From assembly GCA_964580455.1 (NCBI GenBank), contig CAZOKO010000011.1:1-38277 (forward strand): a stretch of DNA of 38,277 bases, written 5' to 3'. Origin of the DNA: CAZOKO01 sp964580455 (GTDB lineage: Bacteria > Desulfobacterota > WTBG01). The notes under the pieces are model-generated. The model saw nothing but the letters and a program-made list of their open reading frames with translations, had not been told where the DNA came from and searched no databases. The translations under genes and the position numbers were made by a program. Shown here piece by piece: positions 23,891-31,735 of this stretch; within the stretch, counting starts at the first letter, position 1; each line of letters begins with the position of its first letter.

Positions 23891-25126
23891 CTATAAATTG
23901 GAAATTAGTAAAATGATTTTGTAGATAATTACTGTTAAGATAGCAGCAGCAGGTATGGTAATAAACCATGAAGTGATAATATTGCGGATAATAGGTAGAT
24001 TAAGAGTTGCAATTCCCCTTGCAAAGCCGACACCAATAACAGATCCCACCATAGTATGTGTGGTTGAAATGGGAATGCCCAACTTGGAAAAAACCAGCAC
24101 TGTAGTTGCTGTAGAGAACTCTGCTGCAAAACCTCTGGTTGGTGTAATCTCAGTTATTTTTCTGCCGATTGTTTCAATAACTTTATATCCATAAGTCGAT
24201 AATCCAAGAACTATGCCTATACCCCCCATTACCAAGATCCAGGTAGGAACAGTTACCTTCATAATGATTGAATTTGTCTGCGAAATACTAAAAATAGCTG
24301 CGACAGGTCCCATTGCATTAGCAACATCGTTAGCACCATGGGCAAAGGCGATATAGCAGGCTGTGTATATCTGTAAATGGCCAAAGAATTTTTCTGTTTT
24401 CTTATACTGTTCCTTTTGATCTGTTAGAATGGTATCTTTCTTAAATATTATCCATGTAATATAGGCAGCTATTATCCCAACAGTGAGGGCAATAAGCAAA
24501 GCTTGAAAAAAGGGAAAGTCAAGATGGAGATTCTTAAGTCCTTTGTAAATTACAGAGAGAACAATGGTGCTGAACTGTACAAAAACAATAACAGGAGTAA
24601 CTTTAATTGCAGCTTGATAAGGATGCTCTTTTGCTAATATCAGCTTTCTAATAATATTAAAAAGTGTGAATGAAACCAGTCCACCAAGCAGCGGAGAGAT
24701 GATCCAGCCGGAAGAAATAAGGCCAATCTTAGACCAGTTCACAGAGCTAATGCCGGCACCTATTAATCCAAATCCAAAGATTGCACCCACAATGGCATGT
24801 GTGGTTGAAACAGGAATGCTGAATAAGGTAGCTATATGCTGAAAGATAGCGGCTGCAAGAAGAGCAGAAAACATGCCATAGGCAAGGAGTTCTGGTTGAG
24901 CAGAAAAGAAGAGGGGATCAATGATACCTTTTCTTACTGTGTTTGTTACGTGACTTCCTACCAGGAAAGCCCCTAAAAACTCAAAGATACCGGCAATGAT
25001 GATTGCGCGTTTTAGGGTAACTGCTCTGGAACCAACGACAGTGCCCATAGAGTTAGCCACATCATTAGCACCTATACTCCAGGCTGAATAAAAACCGATT
25101 GCTATTGCTAAATAAAGAAGAAGAAT
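23891..25126 (-). CDS. pit: PiT-family inorganic phosphate transporter with unusual start
   Basis: A low-affinity phosphate permease of about 411 residues with roughly ten membrane helices. Both PiT signatures are present: GANDVANSMGTVVGS near the N-terminus and HGANDVANAMGPVAA in the second half. STTHAIVG and STTHTMVG repeats are also seen. The only standard in-frame start is a GTG at 25060, inside the first GANDVANS motif. The conserved membrane helix upstream (ILLLYLAIAIGFYSAWSIG) is in frame back to a TGA and has no ATG, GTG or TTG. AAAGGA lies 6 bases before ATT 25126, so I infer ATT initiation. A lost start codon or sequence error is possible. It pairs with the DUF47 gene upstream. Confidence 0.88.
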   Translation of the reverse strand: MLLLYLAIAIGFYSAWSIGANDVANSMGTVVGSRAVTLKRAIIIAGIFEFLGAFLVGSHVTNTVRKGIIDPLFFSAQPELLAYGMFSALLAAAIFQHIATLFSIPVSTTHAIVGAIFGFGLIGAGISSVNWSKIGLISSGWIISPLLGGLVSFTLFNIIRKLILAKEHPYQAAIKVTPVIVFVQFSTIVLSVIYKGLKNLHLDFPFFQALLIALTVGIIAAYITWIIFKKDTILTDQKEQYKKTEKFFGHLQIYTACYIAFAHGANDVANAMGPVAAIFSISQTNSIIMKVTVPTWILVMGGIGIVLGLSTYGYKVIETIGRKITEITPTRGFAAEFSTATTVLVFSKLGIPISTTHTMVGSVIGVGFARGIATLNLPIIRNIITSWFITIPAAAILTVIIYKIILLISNL

Positions 25127-25158
25127 CTTTTGTCCTTTCTGTAGCGTTGTAAAAAATC

Positions 25159-25211
25159 ACCCCCTCTCCCTTGTGGGAGAAGGTTGGGATGATGGTAAAA
25201 AGGGGAGGGGG
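25159..25211. repeat. CCCCTCTCCC/GGGAGAAGG repeat
   Basis: CACCCCCTCTCCC (from 25159) pairs with GGGAGAAGG and AGGGGAGGGGG further on. The compact hairpin CTCCC-TTGT-GGGAG is at its centre. It is a typical dispersed G/C-tract repeat and fills most of the gap between the phosphate transporter and the DUF47 gene. Confidence 0.6.
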
Positions 25212-25237
25212 AAAAGAATTTTACGAAATCATCTTGA

Positions 25238-25915
25238 TCAGGTTCGAGAAAGAATAAGATGCCTTAGATTATCACCACAATTTTCAGCGTAATTGGAAAG
25301 GTTACTGAGCACTTCCACAACTTTCATTACAAAAATGATAGTTATAGGATCTAACTGGTCTTCCATACTCAAAAGATTCTTAATCAATTCTCTTGATTTA
25401 CTATCTGATTGCCACTCCATTTTCCCGATTTCATCTACTGTTTTAAGGACTGTCTCAGAGGCAGGCCCGGTAAAGGATACCTCCATTAGTGTATTTAATT
25501 CTTCGTTAGCTTTAAGAAGCATTCCACATGTATCAATAACCTGATTGACAAATTCTTGAAAGTCATTTGTCAGGGATTTTGGCAATACTGTCTTCCTAAG
25601 GGTAAGAACAACACATAGATCTTCAGCCGCATCAGCTATATTATCCTGGTTACTGAGAATTCTTAAAAGGTCTCCCCTAGGTACAGGATAGAATAGAGAT
25701 TTTGGCAAGCCGCTTCTAATGCTTATCTTCAGTTGATCGGCTTCGTTTTCTTTGCGAGATATTTCATATCGCAGCCTCTCAATTTCATCCCAGTCCTCTC
25801 GAAGCCATGCCTTGATTACAGGCTTGATAAGCTCAATACATTCTTGGACTTTTTTCGAATGTTCAATTATGGGACCAAAAGGCGATTTCTTGAATAACAT
25901 ATCGAGTATAGCCAT
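25238..25915 (-). CDS. DUF47 / PhoU-like phosphate transport regulator
   Basis: The 225-residue all-helical protein begins MLFKKSPFGPIIEHSKKVQEC and has the DUF47 layout. It includes RLRYEISRKENEADQLKISIRSGLPKSLFYPVPRGDLLRILSNQDNIADAAEDLCVV-type helices (partly conserved block near residues 48-105). DUF47 proteins are PhoU relatives that accompany Pit transporters and probably adjust their activity. GGGAG lies about 9 bases before the ATG. The Pit gene follows on the same strand, separated by a repeat. The role is inferred from the well-known pairing. Confidence 0.88.
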   Translation of the reverse strand: MAILDMLFKKSPFGPIIEHSKKVQECIELIKPVIKAWLREDWDEIERLRYEISRKENEADQLKISIRSGLPKSLFYPVPRGDLLRILSNQDNIADAAEDLCVVLTLRKTVLPKSLTNDFQEFVNQVIDTCGMLLKANEELNTLMEVSFTGPASETVLKTVDEIGKMEWQSDSKSRELIKNLLSMEDQLDPITIIFVMKVVEVLSNLSNYAENCGDNLRHLILSRT

Positions 25916-26118
25916 AATAAAAGTCTCCCAAAATTAGTTGCTTATTATCTGTTTGTGAGAAGGATAATATTATAACCCCTTTCAGAATGCAAACATTTTC
26001 TATAGTTCTTTTTTCATTGAAATGCTTTATCTAAACTCCTTGAATCTACTTGACAATTCACGGGTGATAACCTACTATCCATCAATTAAAAGATGTATTA
26101 AATCGAAGCAATTTTATT

Positions 26119-26155
26119 GTCCCCCATTAATAAAAGGGGATTTAAGGGGATTTTA
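26119..26155. repeat. CCCCCATTAATAAAAGGGGATTTAAGGGGATTTT repeat, abbreviated
   Basis: CCCCC (26121-26125) faces GGGG twice (26136-26139 and 26146-26149) across AT-rich spacers, ending in GGGGATTTT. It is related to the repeat at 9009-9048. It lies directly before the murI start and could influence the murI leader RNA. Confidence 0.55.
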
Positions 26156-26163
26156 GAGATAAA

Positions 26164-26997
26164 ATGAATCTGTTAGAGAAGTCTATAGGTATCTTCGATT
26201 CTGGAATCGGTGGACTGACGGTGTTGAAGGAGATTGTTAAGGTGCTTCCATCTGAAGAAATAATCTACCTGGGGGATACTGCAAGGGTTCCTTATGGTAC
26301 AAAGTCCGCGAAGACTATAAAAAGGTACGCCCTGGAAGATGCCAGCTTCCTGATCAAACAGGGAGTAAAAATACTGGTTGTTGCCTGTAATACTGCATCA
26401 TCACTCAGCATTCCATTTCTTAATGATAAAATTGATATTTCCATTGTGGAAGTTATAGGACCGGGGGCAATGAAAGCGGCATCATCAACCAGATCGGGTA
26501 AAGTGGGTGTAATTGGTACAGAAGCTACAATAAAAAGCGGTGCCTACGCTTCTCAGATTAAAAGTATAAATCCGGATATTGAAGTAATAAGTAAAGCTTG
26601 TCCACTTTTTGTCCCACTGGTTGAAGAAACGTGGGATGGCGAAGAAGATTCATCGCGCCTTTGTGAATTGAAATCCCTTACGGTAAAGAGATATCTGCAA
26701 GAGTTAAAAGAGAAGGGAATAGATACCCTGGTGCTTGGATGTACACATTATCCCTTATTGAAAGAAACGATTGTTAAGTTTATGGGTAAGCAGTTAAAGC
26801 TGATTGATTCGGCAGAAGAAACAGCAAAAGAGGTTTTGAAAGTAATGGATGAAATGAAGTTGTGCAAACATTCAAACTGCAAAGGAAAATGCAAATATTT
26901 CGTTACTGATGTACCAGATCGATTTATCGAATTAGGCAAGAGGTTTCTAGAAACAGAATTGAAGGAAGTAAAACAGGTTGAGGTTAAATTTCTTTAA
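26164..26997 (+). CDS. murI: Glutamate racemase
   Basis: MurI makes D-glutamate for peptidoglycan from L-glutamate by a two-cysteine mechanism. The 277-residue protein has IGIFDSGIGGLTVLKEI, YLGDTARVPYGTKS, C75 in VVACNTASS and C193 in LGCTHYPLL. Both catalytic cysteines are therefore present. A Cys-rich tail segment (CKHSNCKGKCKYF) precedes the last 30 residues. This is not part of the minimal enzyme and may bind metal, but that is speculation. GerMN and fusA genes follow closely. Its presence implies a peptidoglycan cell wall. Confidence 0.95.
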   Translation: MNLLEKSIGIFDSGIGGLTVLKEIVKVLPSEEIIYLGDTARVPYGTKSAKTIKRYALEDASFLIKQGVKILVVACNTASSLSIPFLNDKIDISIVEVIGPGAMKAASSTRSGKVGVIGTEATIKSGAYASQIKSINPDIEVISKACPLFVPLVEETWDGEEDSSRLCELKSLTVKRYLQELKEKGIDTLVLGCTHYPLLKETIVKFMGKQLKLIDSAEETAKEVLKVMDEMKLCKHSNCKGKCKYFVTDVPDRFIELGKRFLETELKEVKQVEVKFL

Positions 26998-27016
26998 TTT
27001 TATTTCATAGCGTTTT

Positions 27017-27601
27017 ATGACTAAAAAATCTTCGAAAAGAAAAAAAGTTGTGCGAAAGTTCCCATGGTTTAAACTGGTCATGGCCCTTGTTATAATTATT
27101 GCTGGATTTCTTTACTTTTTATTGAAATATGGTGAACTGGATATTACGAGGGATTTGTTAAAAGGATATCTTTCAAAGGGAAAGATAGAAGTAAATCTTT
27201 ATTTTGCTGATCCTCATTCAGATTATTTTGTTGCTGAAAAAAGAATAATTGATAATGTATTTTCTCAAAAGCAAAAGATTTCAAAAACCATAGAAGCGCT
27301 TATTAATGGGCCGAAAGGGAAACTGATCCAAACAATACCTTCAAATACCATAGTAAATAATGTGCTTATTGATAACAATGGTATTGTTTGGATAGATTTT
27401 AGTTCTCAGCTATCTAATGACCATCCGGGTGGAAGTTCATCGGAGATTATGACAGTATATTCAATTGTTAATACTGTACTTTTAAATTTTAATGAAGTCA
27501 AAAGAGTCAGACTGCTGATTGATGGTGTTGAGATTAAAACGCTGGCTGGGCATATTGATTGCAGCAAACCTTTTACCGCTGATAAAAGTTTTATAAAGTA
27601 A
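27017..27601 (+). CDS. GerMN-domain membrane-anchored protein
   Basis: The 194-residue protein has a basic start, one membrane helix (LVMALVIIIAGFLYFLL at about residues 20-36) and a GerMN (sporulation/germination-type) domain at about 55-190. The domain shows as KIEVNLYFADP, AEKRIIDN, ALINGPKGKLIQTIPSNTIVN and IVWIDFSSQLSNDHPGGSSSE. GerMN domains occur in exported proteins of both spore-formers and non-spore-formers and probably act at the cell envelope. The pairing with murI supports a cell-wall link. No other sporulation gene is present. It starts 20 bases after murI and ends 7 bases before fusA. Confidence 0.85.
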   Translation: MTKKSSKRKKVVRKFPWFKLVMALVIIIAGFLYFLLKYGELDITRDLLKGYLSKGKIEVNLYFADPHSDYFVAEKRIIDNVFSQKQKISKTIEALINGPKGKLIQTIPSNTIVNNVLIDNNGIVWIDFSSQLSNDHPGGSSSEIMTVYSIVNTVLLNFNEVKRVRLLIDGVEIKTLAGHIDCSKPFTADKSFIK

Positions 27602-27607
27602 ATTGAA

Positions 27608-29644
27608 ATGGCAAATAAAAACAGATTATCTCAAATCAGGAATATTGGTATCATAGCCCACATCGATGCCGGGAAAACTACAGTAACTGAAAGGATGCTC
27701 TACTATACTGGTCGAACTTACAAGATAGGTGAGGTACATGATGGTGAAGCCACCATGGATTGGATGCACCAGGAGCAGGAAAGAGGAATTACTATTACAT
27801 CCGCAGTAACTACCTTTATCTGGCTTAAACATGAAATTCATCTGATTGACACACCTGGTCATGTTGATTTCACCATAGAGGTCGAAAGGTCTTTAAGAAT
27901 TTTAGATGGAGCAGTGGTTATATTCAGTGGAGTCGAAGGAGTAGAGCCACAATCAGAAACAGTCTGGCATCAGGCCAATAAATATCGAGTTCCCCGTATT
28001 GCATTTGTTAATAAGATGGATAGGATAGGGGCTGATTTCTTTAATTCGCTGGATATGATGATTCAAAAATTAGGCACTAATCCCATTGCAATACAGCTGC
28101 CATGGGGAAATGAAGAAAACTTTAAAGGTGTTATTGATTTGATCAAGAAAAAGGCAATGGTGTGGCGTGAGGATACGTTGGGCATTACCTTTGACCTGGT
28201 TGATATACCATCAGAATTAAGAGAGCTTACTGATAAACATCGTCAGGTATTGCTGGAAGCAATAGTGGAAAAAGATGATGACATTATGGAGAAGTATTTG
28301 TCAGGTGAAGATCTTTCCGAAAGAGAAATAAAGTCCGCGCTGAGAAAAGCAACACTGGATATGAGTGTAGTTCCAGTTCTATGTGGAGCGGGTTTGAGAA
28401 ATAAAGGAATCCAGCCACTTGCAGATGCCATAGTTGACTACTTGCCCTCTCCCAGTGAAGTTCCGCCCATCGAAGGTATAAATCCGGATAGCGGGAAAAA
28501 GGAATGCAGACAGAGCAATGATAAAGAGCCATTTTCTGCACTTGCTTTTAAAGTCATTATGGATGAGGGAAGGAAGTTAACCTACTATCGTGTATATTCT
28601 GGAACTTTGAAGACTGGTCAGGAGATATTTAATACTACTAAGAAAAAGAAAGAAAAAGTTGCTCGTATATTTAAAATGCATGCAAACAAAAAAGAGAGGA
28701 TATCTGAGGTAAAAGCAGGAGATATTGTAGCAGCATCGGGTTTAAAGGAGACTACAACAGGAGATACTCTCTGCGATGAAAAGGCTCCTATTATACTTGA
28801 ACCTATTGAATTTTATAAGCCAGTAATGTTTATTGCCATTGAACCTAATGCAACCGCGGATCAGGATAAATTATCATTCTCGTTATCAAAGATATCTGAA
28901 GAAGACCCTACATTAAAAGTGAGTATTGACGAGGATTCCGGGCAAACAATAGTTTCTGGCATGGGAGAGTTGCACATCGAGGTTGTGGTTACCCGTTTAA
29001 TAGAAGATTTTAATGTGCCGGTAAAAGTTGGAAAGCCTCAGGTAGTTTACAGAGAAGCAATCACGGAATCTGTAATATCAGAGGGGAAATTTGAGAAAGA
29101 AATTTCAGGTGAAAATCTTTTTGGACATGTTTTCTTGAAATTAGAACCCTTAGCGAGGGGTGAGGGCATCCAGTTTGTAAACTGTATCAAGGAAGAGGTT
29201 ATACCCGATGAATATTTTAATGATATTGAAGCAGGTGCCAGAGAGTCAACTTTAAGTGGAGTCATAGCAGGTTATCCCCTGGTAGATTTGATGATAAGTC
29301 TTGTTGATGGTTCCTACCGGGAAAATATATCTTCTTCCCTGGCCTACAAAATTGCTGCATCTACAGCTCTTAAAGAGGGATGTCAGAAGGCCAAACCTGT
29401 TCTTTTAGAGCCTATAATGTCAATTGAGATTGTGTTGCCTAATGAGTTTGTGGGTGAAGTTATAGGTAATCTCAATGCAAGAGGTGGGAAGGTAGAAATG
29501 ATCAATGCAAAAGGGAAAATAAGCATTATTGATGCAAAAGCACCACTTAAAAATATGTTTGGTTATACTACCAGTTTAAGGTCTGAAACACAGGGCAGAG
29601 GAAGTTTCTCAATGCACTTTTCACATTATGATAAGACTGAGTAG
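27608..29644 (+). CDS. fusA: Elongation factor G
   Basis: This 678-residue translational GTPase has G1 AHIDAGKT (17-24), the switch I-region QERGITITSA, G3 DTPGHVDF, G4 NKMD and the EF-G domains II-V. The last is typified by GMGELHIEVVVTRL, LLEPIMSIEIVLPNEFVGEVIGNL and FGYTTSLRSETQGRGSFSMHF. EF-G drives tRNA-mRNA translocation and, with ribosome recycling factor, ribosome splitting. It is slightly shorter than usual and does not lie with rpsL, rpsG or tuf. It may therefore be a second, specialised EF-G rather than the str-operon copy. It follows the GerMN gene by 6 bases. Confidence 0.94.
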   Translation: MANKNRLSQIRNIGIIAHIDAGKTTVTERMLYYTGRTYKIGEVHDGEATMDWMHQEQERGITITSAVTTFIWLKHEIHLIDTPGHVDFTIEVERSLRILDGAVVIFSGVEGVEPQSETVWHQANKYRVPRIAFVNKMDRIGADFFNSLDMMIQKLGTNPIAIQLPWGNEENFKGVIDLIKKKAMVWREDTLGITFDLVDIPSELRELTDKHRQVLLEAIVEKDDDIMEKYLSGEDLSEREIKSALRKATLDMSVVPVLCGAGLRNKGIQPLADAIVDYLPSPSEVPPIEGINPDSGKKECRQSNDKEPFSALAFKVIMDEGRKLTYYRVYSGTLKTGQEIFNTTKKKKEKVARIFKMHANKKERISEVKAGDIVAASGLKETTTGDTLCDEKAPIILEPIEFYKPVMFIAIEPNATADQDKLSFSLSKISEEDPTLKVSIDEDSGQTIVSGMGELHIEVVVTRLIEDFNVPVKVGKPQVVYREAITESVISEGKFEKEISGENLFGHVFLKLEPLARGEGIQFVNCIKEEVIPDEYFNDIEAGARESTLSGVIAGYPLVDLMISLVDGSYRENISSSLAYKIAASTALKEGCQKAKPVLLEPIMSIEIVLPNEFVGEVIGNLNARGGKVEMINAKGKISIIDAKAPLKNMFGYTTSLRSETQGRGSFSMHFSHYDKTE

Positions 29645-29645
29645 G

Positions 29646-29680
29646 AAGGATGCAAGATGCAGGATACATGATTCAGGATA
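29646..29680 (+). repeat. GATGC-type dispersed repeat, copy 3
   Basis: AAGGATGCAAGATGCAGGAT continues as ACATGATTCAGGATA. Positions 29656-29672 are identical to 20388-20404 over 17 bases. Like copy 2 it begins directly after a stop codon, that of fusA. Confidence 0.65.
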
Positions 29681-29704
29681 AAGTAATAAACCTAAGACAA
29701 TCAG

Positions 29705-30376
29705 CTATACATAAGGGATTGAATCTTTCAATCCGGCTTCTTCAAAACCTCTCAATCTTAAAACACAGCTATCACAAACACCGCATGCTCGATTGTTGTT
29801 CTTGTAGCAGGACCAGGTTAGATGAAGTGGGGCTTCTAACTCTATTGCCTTGATGATAATATCTTTTTTTCTAAGACTTATGACAGGTGTTTTTATGGTG
29901 ATACGAGTCTCTGGCTTAGTCCCATTTTCAATAAGTTGATTAAAGGCTTTGAAATAGACAGGCCTGCAATCAGGATAACCGGAGCTGTCCTGTTCAACAG
30001 CCCCAATGAATATTTGATTTACACCAATAACCTCTGCCCATGATGTAGCTATGGAGAGGAGGTGGGTGTTTCTGAAGGGTACGTAGGTTGAAGGGTTTTC
30101 TTTACTGTTTATTTGTTGAGAATCCTCAATTTTCATTTTATTGTCAGTTAGACTTGATCCCCCAATCTCCTTAAGATAACCGATGTCGGTAACAAGGCGT
30201 CTTTTTACACTGTAATGGTCAGCTATATTCTTGAAGGCTTTTAATTCTCTTTCTTCAGTCCTCTGCCCATAATTGACATGAAGAAATGCCATTTCATGCT
30301 CTTGATATGCGATAGCTGCTGTAACACAGCTATCCAGACCGCCACTGACCAGAACAATAGCTAAACTATTTTTCAT
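29705..30376 (-). CDS. queC: 7-cyano-7-deazaguanine synthase
   Basis: QueC converts 7-carboxy-7-deazaguanine to preQ0 with ATP and ammonia, a step in queuosine (tRNA) or deazaguanine (DNA) modification. The 223-residue protein has the PP-loop SGGLDS at residues 11-16, LHVNYGQRTEERELKAF, YVPFRNTHLLSIA and the C-terminal zinc site with C190, C198, C201 and C204. The ATG at 30376 puts the PP-loop near the N-terminus as usual, and the longer frame adds 20 non-family residues. No queD, queE or queF is adjacent. Confidence 0.94.
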   Translation of the reverse strand: MKNSLAIVLVSGGLDSCVTAAIAYQEHEMAFLHVNYGQRTEERELKAFKNIADHYSVKRRLVTDIGYLKEIGGSSLTDNKMKIEDSQQINSKENPSTYVPFRNTHLLSIATSWAEVIGVNQIFIGAVEQDSSGYPDCRPVYFKAFNQLIENGTKPETRITIKTPVISLRKKDIIIKAIELEAPLHLTWSCYKNNNRACGVCDSCVLRLRGFEEAGLKDSIPYV

Positions 30377-30456
30377 AATAAGAACGTGACAATTTACATT
30401 TATTATGATAGTAATATAAAAATTGCTTTTAATCAAATGATAAAGGAGAAAGGATT

Positions 30457-30675
30457 ATGAAAGAAAGAGTTGAGAAGGCACTTGACAAGATAAGACCTGC
30501 CTTACAGGCAGATGGTGGCAATATTGAGCTAGTTGATGTTGTCGATGGTGTTGTTCAGGTAAGATTGCAAGGTGCCTGCGCAGGTTGTCCGGGTGCTCAG
30601 ATGACCTTAAAGATGGGTGTTGAAAAGGTTTTGAAAGAAGAGATACCAGAAGTTAAATCAGTCGAGTCAGTATGA
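30457..30675 (+). CDS. NifU-like iron-sulfur scaffold protein
   Basis: This is a 72-residue stand-alone NifU C-terminal domain (Nfu type). Its single CxxC (C41, C44 in GACAGCPGAQMTLK) assembles a transient [4Fe-4S] cluster between two subunits for delivery to target proteins. The rest matches the family: IRPALQADGGNIELVDV and VEKVLKEEIPEVKSV. AAAGGAG lies 9 bases upstream of the ATG. It is divergent from queC. The many iron-sulfur enzymes in the window (radical SAM, AOR) are plausible clients, but nothing here ties it to one. Confidence 0.93.
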   Translation: MKERVEKALDKIRPALQADGGNIELVDVVDGVVQVRLQGACAGCPGAQMTLKMGVEKVLKEEIPEVKSVESV

Positions 30676-30724
30676 TTTAAATTCATCTATTGTATTCATT
30701 TGATATTGTAAATAGTTAGTATTA

Positions 30725-31159
30725 TTACTTAAAGTAATCTCTCAATATATCTTCATGGTCAAAAGCAAGTGGTTTAGGGATTGTTTCCTTAGAGAAAACC
30801 CCAATTTCCTGAGCATCATCGGCAGCAACTGGGTTCCCTTTTGCCTTTGAAATAAAGACGGTAGTGATAGTATGCTTTCTTGAATCCCTCTGAGGATCAG
30901 AATAGGTATGGAACTGAGATGTTAAAGTAATTTCTAAAGATGTTTCCTCTTTAGCTTCCCTGGCGGCAGCTCCCTCCAAGGATTCGCCGTAATCAACAAA
31001 ACCTCCCGGCAGTGCCCATCCAAAGGGAGGATTCTTTCTCTTAATCAAAACAATCCCACCATTTTCCATTTCTATAATGATATCAACGGTAGGGGAAGGA
31101 TGGAGATACTTCTCGATTTGCTTTCCACAATGAGGACATTTTTCAGGTTTGATTGACAT
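30725..31159 (-). CDS. NUDIX hydrolase with zinc-ribbon start
   Basis: A NUDIX protein of 144 residues, likely hydrolysing a nucleoside diphosphate derivative such as ADP-ribose. The N-terminus KPEKCPHCGKQI (C8, C11) is the short zinc-ribbon start of a common subfamily. The Nudix box runs from G53 (GFVDYGE) through REAKEETSLEI (67-77), with a serine where the consensus has glycine. I place the start at ATG 31159 because AGGAAAAG lies 7 bases upstream. The open frame continues 93 codons further upstream through a BACON-like domain, described separately. An in-frame fusion is therefore formally possible but functionally odd. Confidence 0.85.
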   Translation of the reverse strand: MSIKPEKCPHCGKQIEKYLHPSPTVDIIIEMENGGIVLIKRKNPPFGWALPGGFVDYGESLEGAAAREAKEETSLEITLTSQFHTYSDPQRDSRKHTITTVFISKAKGNPVAADDAQEIGVFSKETIPKPLAFDHEDILRDYFK

Positions 31160-31479
31160 ATCTGAACTTTTCCTGTTGTGTAAATCGGCATGGGTAGAAA
31201 TGTTAATTGCTGCTTCATAATTACCGGGGGTTAATCCTGTTCTATCAACAGAAACATCAATGCTATAAGTCCCTTCACCTTGACCCTTAACTGGATTAAC
31301 AGTCACCCAGCTCTCACTGCAACTAATAGACCATTCCACTAATCCCTGTATAGTTAGTGTGAATGTTTCACTAGTTTTACTCGAGCCAAAGTCCAAAGTT
31401 ATAGTATCGACTGATACTGAACAAGCAGTTAAAGACACTAAAAGAAAAATGATAATTATAACCGTATTTTTTTTAACAT
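31160..31479 (-). pseudogene. BACON-domain lipoprotein remnant in frame with the NUDIX gene
   Basis: Upstream of the NUDIX start the same frame encodes a BACON (Bacteroidetes-associated carbohydrate-binding often N-terminal) domain. It shows WSISCSESWVTVNPVKGQG and VSVDRTGLTPGNYEAAINIS. Before it lies a hydrophobic segment ending in the lipobox LTAC. That frame has no ATG and meets a TAA at 31481-31483. One frame away, ATG 31479 is followed by an A8 tract (31467-31474). One extra A would give MLKKNTVIIIIFLLVSLTAC, a textbook lipoprotein signal. I read this as a truncated, frame-broken lipoprotein gene joined to NUDIX by deletion. Phase variation or a homopolymer sequencing error are alternatives. 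Confidence 0.6.
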
Positions 31480-31647
31480 TTTACCATCCCATGTAACTAA
31501 AATTCAGATTTTTCAGTATAGATTTATATTATTGGTCTCTTTCTTCATTGAAAGCTATCATATTATTTAGCATAGTTCAAGGAAATTAGAAGATAAAAAT
31601 TGATTTAATCCAATAAGTTACTGCTGAAAACAAAGGGGTCTTCATTC

Positions 31648-31677
31648 TTGACATTTTGCATGCTAAAATGTTATTAG
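31648..31677 (+). promoter_or_regulatory. Candidate promoter of the iron-sulfur flavoprotein gene
   Basis: TTGACA (31648-31653) is a perfect -35. TATTAG (31672-31677) at an 18-base spacing matches the -10 weakly (four of six). The gene begins 59 bases further on. Confidence 0.35.
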
Positions 31678-31735
31678 ATCCTTTAAAATGATAAACTTAT
31701 AGACCGATTCGTTTCTTGAAAAGGAGTGTACAATT

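Noticed and set aside
23862..23969. Longer start for the HgdB-like gene
   Set aside because: It would overlap the phosphate transporter, and the added residues do not resemble the family.
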